DNA of 50,641 nucleotides from Microcoleus sp. FACHB-DQ6. GTDB taxonomy: Bacteria > Cyanobacteriota > Cyanobacteriia > Cyanobacteriales > Microcoleaceae. The position numbers were made by a program, and so were the translations under genes. Position 1 is the stretch's first letter, and every line of letters begins with the position of its first letter. Where the stretch lies: positions 1 to 50,641 of the forward strand of contig JACJNV010000374.1 of assembly GCA_014695175.1 (NCBI GenBank). Direction: 5' to 3'. The notes under the pieces are model-generated. The model made no database searches and was not told the DNA's origin. It worked only from the letters and a program-made list of their open reading frames with translations. Of the stretch, positions 46,457-50,641 are shown one piece after another.

Positions 46457-47725
46457 TCAAAACCTTGACGCAGCAATGCTTTCAACCTGCTTTTCACCCC
46501 GTGAACTGAGTTCCTCCAAGGATTGAAGTAATATCTGAGCACTACGCCGATGGTGAAATTTAGCAGCAATCTTCTGTCGTGATTTCTGAATCATGCTCAA
46601 TGTTAATTCTTTGTCCTTTAGCAATTTTGCTATGGCCTGTGCCATTTTTTCGGGATTTTCCGGCGGGACTAGCATACCGTCAACACCGTTATCTATCAAT
46701 TCCGCCATTCCACCCACCTGCGTCACTACTACAGGAGTTTCCATAGCCATTGCTTCCATAACAGCTACAGAAATTCCCTCTTTCAAGCTGGGTAAAACAA
46801 AAATATCAGCCTCTTTATAACCTTGGCGATTTCGTTCTTCTGAGACAGAACCAAGCAGCTCAACATAATCAGACATTGATTGCTCTTCAATGAATTTCTC
46901 CAGTTCTTTGCGGTAGCCATTACCACCCTTTTCATCCTCACCAGCAATCTGCAAGCGCACGTCAAACGCTCGTTCTCGAAGCAACTTCACTGACTCAATC
47001 AGGTACTTTTGTCCTTTCGCTATATTCAGACGGCCGCAAGTGTAAATTCGGCATTGACTGCCTTCCTGCCAAGGACTATAGGGAGTTTCACGCTTAAGTT
47101 CATCCAGATTTACACCGACTGGTGACACCCTCACATCCTTTGGCAAGAAGCCTGCCAGCTCATCTTTGACAGAGTTGAGGAGTTGTTCAGACATTACAGA
47201 AGCAAAAGCAGAATGTTTCCATTTTTGTTCTTGATTGGGCCCAAAATCTTCTAACTGACCGAGAAGAGCCAGACTATAAGTGATGCCCGAAAGTATGGAG
47301 GCAAATAGGGCTATATTAGCAGCATTGCTACAGGAATGAACGTGGACGTGAGACCAGCCCTGGGTTCTGGCAAGCCCAGCTAGCTTAGCCCCCATAACAA
47401 TTAATACCAAATAGTAAAGCCTTTGAGAAAAGGATAGATTTTTAGTATTAGCAATTACACTGAGGCAGCGCCACCAGGCAATCGGGCCAGCTTTGATGAG
47501 TTCTATGGGAACGTTTACAACATCTTTGATCTCAAAGGGTATCAAATAATCAGTCATACTTTGCGCTTTCTGGGCCCAAGTATGTACAACTTTAGTGGGC
47601 GGACGGCGGGTTGATATCATGTGAGGTTTCATACCAAGATCGAGCATTGCTTCATATTCTCGCCATATCCAAGTATGAGTTTGTCCGGGAAATTCAGGGA
47701 TAAAGTAGCCAATCTGTTTATTCAT
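46457..47725 (-). CDS. GT4-family glycosyltransferase
   Basis: 422 residues. The N-terminal Rossmann domain has YFIPEFPGQTHTWIWREYEA and HVHVHSCSNAANIALFAS. The C-terminal domain carries the GT4 marks IYTCGRLNIAKGQKYLIESV, LPSLKEGISVAVMEAMAMET (E-x7-E) and PVVVTQVGGMAELIDNGVDG. It transfers a sugar from a nucleotide donor, most likely in polysaccharide or lipid-linked glycan synthesis. No signal peptide. It is downstream of the broken aminotransferase gene on the same strand, consistent with a sugar-modification locus. Confidence 0.9.
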   Translation of the reverse strand: MNKQIGYFIPEFPGQTHTWIWREYEAMLDLGMKPHMISTRRPPTKVVHTWAQKAQSMTDYLIPFEIKDVVNVPIELIKAGPIAWWRCLSVIANTKNLSFSQRLYYLVLIVMGAKLAGLARTQGWSHVHVHSCSNAANIALFASILSGITYSLALLGQLEDFGPNQEQKWKHSAFASVMSEQLLNSVKDELAGFLPKDVRVSPVGVNLDELKRETPYSPWQEGSQCRIYTCGRLNIAKGQKYLIESVKLLRERAFDVRLQIAGEDEKGGNGYRKELEKFIEEQSMSDYVELLGSVSEERNRQGYKEADIFVLPSLKEGISVAVMEAMAMETPVVVTQVGGMAELIDNGVDGMLVPPENPEKMAQAIAKLLKDKELTLSMIQKSRQKIAAKFHHRRSAQILLQSLEELSSRGEKQVESIAASRF

Positions 47726-47859
47726 TATTGATTCTTTTCCTTAGCAACTCGACAAATTGAAATATGCTAAACAATCGGTTGTTTGTTCCTGATCAAAGAT
47801 TTTTAGCTGGCGGAAGCCACGCCCTGCCCATTTTTTGGTATTAGAACTTTTAATAGCTA

Positions 47860-47897
47860 CAAATATAGTTTGGGGTATACCCCAAACTATATTTGTA
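47860..47897. repeat. Perfect 38-bp palindrome
   Basis: Seventeen bases (ACAAATATAGTTTGGGG), then TATA, then the exact inverted copy. It lies between the GT4 gene and the aminotransferase gene in a 296-bp gap. It can form a cruciform or an RNA hairpin. It lacks a T-run on either side, so it is not a standard terminator. Nothing else was recognised in 47726-48021. Confidence 0.9.
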
Positions 47898-48021
47898 TCA
47901 ACCAAAAACTCCAATCCCACTACGTTGAAAGGGTGTAAAATTTTAGGCTACTGAATGTGAGCCGTCATTCAATAAATGCTGATTAGCCGGAGAGGTTTCA
48001 CATTGTTTTTTGGCTAATAGT

Positions 48022-49239
48022 CTAGGCGGTTTTGCCTGCTGTAACCTTTAATCGAGTCCGATCTTTGCCGATCGCCAAACATTTTTTAACAGCCGCAATT
48101 ACATCTTCCACATCTGCATCTGTTAATTTTGCCGAAATCGGCAAGCTAACTGTATGCCGCCCGATGTAGCTAGCATTCGGATAGTCTTCCGGCTGCCATC
48201 CAAACATTTCTTGATAGATAGGATGTTCCGGCATACTCATGTAATGTACGCCGACACCGATATTTTCCGCATTCATAGCGTTGAGAAACTCGTCGCGGCT
48301 GATTCCTGCTTTGGCTTCATCTACCAGAATGCTGTACAGGTGATAAGCATGAATTGTATCCGGTTCGGGCTTCGCTGGCAAAGTAATCGGCAGATCCGCA
48401 AATGCTTCGTTGTAGCGCTGCCAAATCTGCTCCCGCCGTTGCCAATAAGGAGCAACTCGTTTCATTTGATGAATGCCGATCGCAGCTTGCAGATCCATCA
48501 TATTGTATTTAAAACCGACTCCCACCACTTGGTAGTGCTTGTAACCCGAGTCTCCGAATCGCTTCCAAGCATCTTTGCTCATACCGTGCAGCGCTAAAAT
48601 GTTGAGCCTGTCGGTATCTTCTTTACTGGCGACCAGAATCATTCCTCCTTCACCCGTCGTGATATTTTTGGTAACATAAAAGCTGAAGCATCCGAAGTCG
48701 CCAAATGTGCCTGCTTTCCGCCCCTTGTACTCTGTTTCGATCGCGTGAGCGCAGTCTTCAATTAACTTCAAGTTGTGACGGCTAGCAATCTCGCAAAGCG
48801 CATCCATATCGCAGGGACGACCTGCGAAGTGAACTGGCAAAATTGCTTTAGTTTTTGGAGTTATTTTAGCTTCGACTTGAGCCGGGTCAATATTCATTGT
48901 CACCGGATCTACATCCGCCAGTACCGGTGTTGCCCCTGCGTGAATAATCGCATTAACTGTAGCGCAAAAAGTCATTGGAGTAGTAATGACTTCATCCCCC
49001 GGTTGTAACGAAGCAGGGAGGATGCTCAAGTGGAGTGCGGCCGTACAGGAATTGACTGCAATCGCCTACTGGGAACCCTTGTAAGCATTGAATTCGTCTT
49101 GAAAACTCATCACTTTCGGGCCTGTACCCAAGCAACCTGTTTTCCTGGTTGACACCACTTCTTGAATTTCAGCATCTTCGATCGCCGGAGCGCCGAAAAC
49201 CACGAAACGGTCTTTTGAACGAATAGGATTGTTGTTCAT
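48022..49239 (-). pseudogene. DegT/DnrJ/EryC1/StrS aminotransferase gene with one premature TAG
   Basis: ATG 49239 opens FVVFGAPAIEDAEIQEVVST and CLGTGPKVMSFQDEFNAYKG. A TAG at 49066-49068 stands where relatives have Tyr (GSQ-Y-AIAVNSCTAALHLS). The frame then continues intact to 48022, with GDEVITTPMTFCATVNAII, LIEDCAHAIETEYKGRKAGT and the PLP lysine in SFYVTKNITTGEGGM. One base change (TAC to TAG) explains it. A TTG restart at 49029 would lack the first about 70 residues. The intact enzyme makes amino sugars by PLP-dependent transfer to keto-sugar nucleotides. Confidence 0.85.
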
Positions 49240-49422
49240 CTTGCTAGTGTTACCCAGTAAATAGAGTCGAGCGAGTGCAAGTTTTAATTAATGCAAGTTA
49301 TTGCCCATATTTTTTGGTTCAAATACTTTCCAGACTAAAAAAACTGGTACTCCCTCTATAAAGAAAGTTTTTTTAAACTGTAAGACATCTATCCCGAGAT
49401 AGATTTGACAGCAAAGTTATCT

Positions 49423-49446
49423 GATTTTAGATTTTAGATTTTAGAA
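49423..49446. repeat. Heptamer repeat (ATTTTAG), copy of the element at 50314
   Basis: GATTTTAGATTTTAGATTTT with AGAATTAGGAATGACTGA following. The same array and the following GAATGACTGA recur at 50314-50360, so this is one dispersed element seen twice. The surrounding gap 49240-49622 shows no gene. Confidence 0.7.
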
Positions 49447-49622
49447 TTAGGAATGACTGATTCCCGTCTGGTTTGGAGCTTGCCTGGAGTTAGATTGTGT
49501 TTTTAACTCGTGTCAAAATTAGGCAAATTTTGCACAAAAAAATGTAACTCCCCTGTAATTCATGCAGGTTCAGCAACATTCTGCGATCGCTCGAAGCAAT
49601 CAACCGTCCTTGACCAAATCCG

Positions 49623-50198
49623 CTACAGTCTAGGCAGGCGAATCTTGTTCAAAATGTCTTGCAGCCGTTCTGAAACGCCGCCCAATTGTTCTGACAAAGC
49701 TACCAGTTGACCGTAAGCTTCAACTAAGCGATCGCCCTCAACATAAACTTCTGGAGTAGGATAATTCTTCATCGCTTCCAGCAGTGTAATCTCGTTATCA
49801 TTAGTTGCAGACAGCACCAAGGCCTCGCGCAAAGCTTCTCGATTTGCATTTCCAGAAGGAGTGCGAATTACTTGACCCACTTCATCGAGAATTATTTCCC
49901 CAACCTTGCTCTTAAGCGTCCGGTCCAAAAAGCTTTGACTGACTTTTACTGGTCTCGTCAGACTGTTGCGAACCGCTTCCGGGTCTTTTTTTGCATTTCC
50001 CAGCAGCATTTCTAAGCCGGGCGACATTTTCCCAGTTTCTACAAAAATTTCTAATTCGCTGACGGGTAAAGTCATTCGGATCGCACTGTATTTGAGCACT
50101 ACCTTTTCGGCAGCGCCCGCAGCATTACTATAAAATACAATTCCCGCGCCTGCTGCCAAAAATAATGTCCACCGCCCTTTGAAAAATGATCGACGCAT
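49623..50198 (-). CDS. DUF1400 (alpha/beta-hydrolase N-terminal) family protein
   Basis: 191 residues from ATG 50198, chosen because GGGAG lies 8 nt upstream; an ATG 18 bp earlier has no such site. Signal peptide WTLFLAAGAGIVFYSNAAGA, then EKVVLKYSAIRMTLPVSELE, FVETGKMSPGLEMLLG and PVKVSQSFLDRTLKSKVGEI, which match DUF1400. In cyanobacteria this domain usually precedes an alpha/beta hydrolase; here the hydrolase part is absent and the protein is DUF1400 only. It is exported, and the function is unknown. Confidence 0.85.
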   Translation of the reverse strand: MRRSFFKGRWTLFLAAGAGIVFYSNAAGAAEKVVLKYSAIRMTLPVSELEIFVETGKMSPGLEMLLGNAKKDPEAVRNSLTRPVKVSQSFLDRTLKSKVGEIILDEVGQVIRTPSGNANREALREALVLSATNDNEITLLEAMKNYPTPEVYVEGDRLVEAYGQLVALSEQLGGVSERLQDILNKIRLPRL

Positions 50199-50313
50199 AG
50201 TAAAATCTCCCAACATCTTTTTCTACTTAGACTTTGACACATCTCATTAGTTACTGCACAGGCTAAGGTCTTCGGGAAATGCCAAATTAGTCGATCGCCC
50301 CAACACTTATACC

Positions 50314-50343
50314 ATTTTAGATTTTAGATTTTAGATTTTAGAA
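50314..50343. repeat. Heptamer repeat (ATTTTAG)x4
   Basis: Four ATTTTAG units followed by AATTGCGAATGACTGATG, a second copy of the element at 49423. It lies between the DUF1400 gene and the transposase end. Confidence 0.75.
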
Positions 50344-50424
50344 TTGCGAATGACTGATGACGATCGTGGTTTTGAACACGGGTCTACAGTTGCATGATTT
50401 CGGGAACTGGTATTATAGCCTTTC

Positions 50425-50641
50425 TCAAAAAGATGAGGTACAATAACAGCAGTGTGTAAACCAGTTAAAAATATTTGACGATGTAACTTGCCCCAACGCA
50501 AACTCTATGGCTTTTCCTAATTCTTGATAATTAGTAGTATTGATAGAACGGAGAATAATTTTAAGTTTTGACCACAGATTTTCAATTGGTGAAAAATCTG
50601 GTGAATAAGGTGATAAGTATATTAATTTGGCCCCTTTTTTT
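50425..50641 (-). CDS. IS630-family transposase, C-terminal part, runs off right edge
   Basis: A 72-codon open frame ends at TGA 50425-50427 and is open to the last base. It reads KLIYLSPYSPDFSPIENLWS and LKIILRSINTTNYQELGKAI. PxSPDFSPIENLWSxLK is the last catalytic block (Glu of the DDE triad) of IS630/Tc1-type transposases. The TGA follows directly after CCYCTSSF. The beginning of the element and its left end lie outside the window, so completeness cannot be judged. Confidence 0.85.
   Translation of the reverse strand, partial: KKGAKLIYLSPYSPDFSPIENLWSKLKIILRSINTTNYQELGKAIEFALGQVTSSNIFNWFTHCCYCTSSF

Noticed and set aside
1-50641. tRNA and rRNA genes, and cobalamin or other riboswitches
   Set aside because: A read through both strands gave no convincing cloverleaf, rRNA segment or riboswitch core.

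Overview
The window is chromosomal DNA of a filamentous cyanobacterium, most like the Microcoleus/Oscillatoria group. The evidence is many HIP1-type GCGATCGC octamers, heptameric short tandem repeats between genes, GUN4-kinase, CHAT/haemagglutinin and pentapeptide proteins, and cyanobacterial versions of rimP-nusA-ylxR-infB. No tRNA or rRNA gene was seen.

Layout. 1-3447: 5' part of a very large repeat-rich surface protein (DUF4347, seven FG-GAP/VCBS repeats, Calx-beta, choice-of-anchor-D-like repeats) running off the left edge. 3.6-11.9 kb: housekeeping and accessory genes (AraC regulator, TIGR03032 protein, pentapeptide protein, tyrosine phosphatase, class D beta-lactamase-like protein, MAPEG protein, HipA-like/DUF3037 pair, RNase HI with an extra domain), separated by small palindromic elements. 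12.0-17.0 kb: a 1655-residue secreted haemagglutinin/CHAT-protease fusion. 17.1-25.9 kb: a complete type I CRISPR effector locus of the Myxococcus dev-like (MYXAN/Cmx, I-B related) branch. It has two arrays (26 and 3 repeats), then cas5, cas7, cas8, cas3 and cas6 read leftwards, with no adaptation genes. 26-31 kb: rph, adenylate kinase, a CobO-like protein with a lost P-loop, and a zinc-ribbon/kinase/GUN4 protein. 31-38 kb: a membrane protein and a two-gene histidine-kinase operon. 37.8 kb: a dead moaD copy. 38.4-44.4 kb: the rimP-nusA-ylxR-infB translation cluster. 44.8-50.6 kb: a membrane protein, a small conserved protein, a GT4 glycosyltransferase beside a DegT/StrS aminotransferase gene broken by one TAG codon, a DUF1400 protein, and the 3' end of an IS630-type transposase at the right edge.

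Main discovery. Just upstream of cas6, on the cas strand, lies a degenerate mini-CRISPR of one and a half repeats. A consensus-like promoter (TTGACA, 17 bp, TATACC) starts transcription about 8 nt before a 12-nt remnant that keeps the repeat's 3' handle. A spacer-like stretch and a second pseudo-repeat with its hairpin intact follow. The first 15 nt of the pseudo-spacer match the first codons of cas6, directly after the ATG, at every position except 6, the position that type I Cascades flip out. The ATG would serve as the PAM. This looks like a guide RNA that lets Cascade bind and damp its own operon (CreR/CreA-like), here carried in the 5' leader of that operon. The same element gives the direction of the arrays (minus strand). 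It also agrees with the duplicated flank found on the cas5 side of each array acting as the leader.
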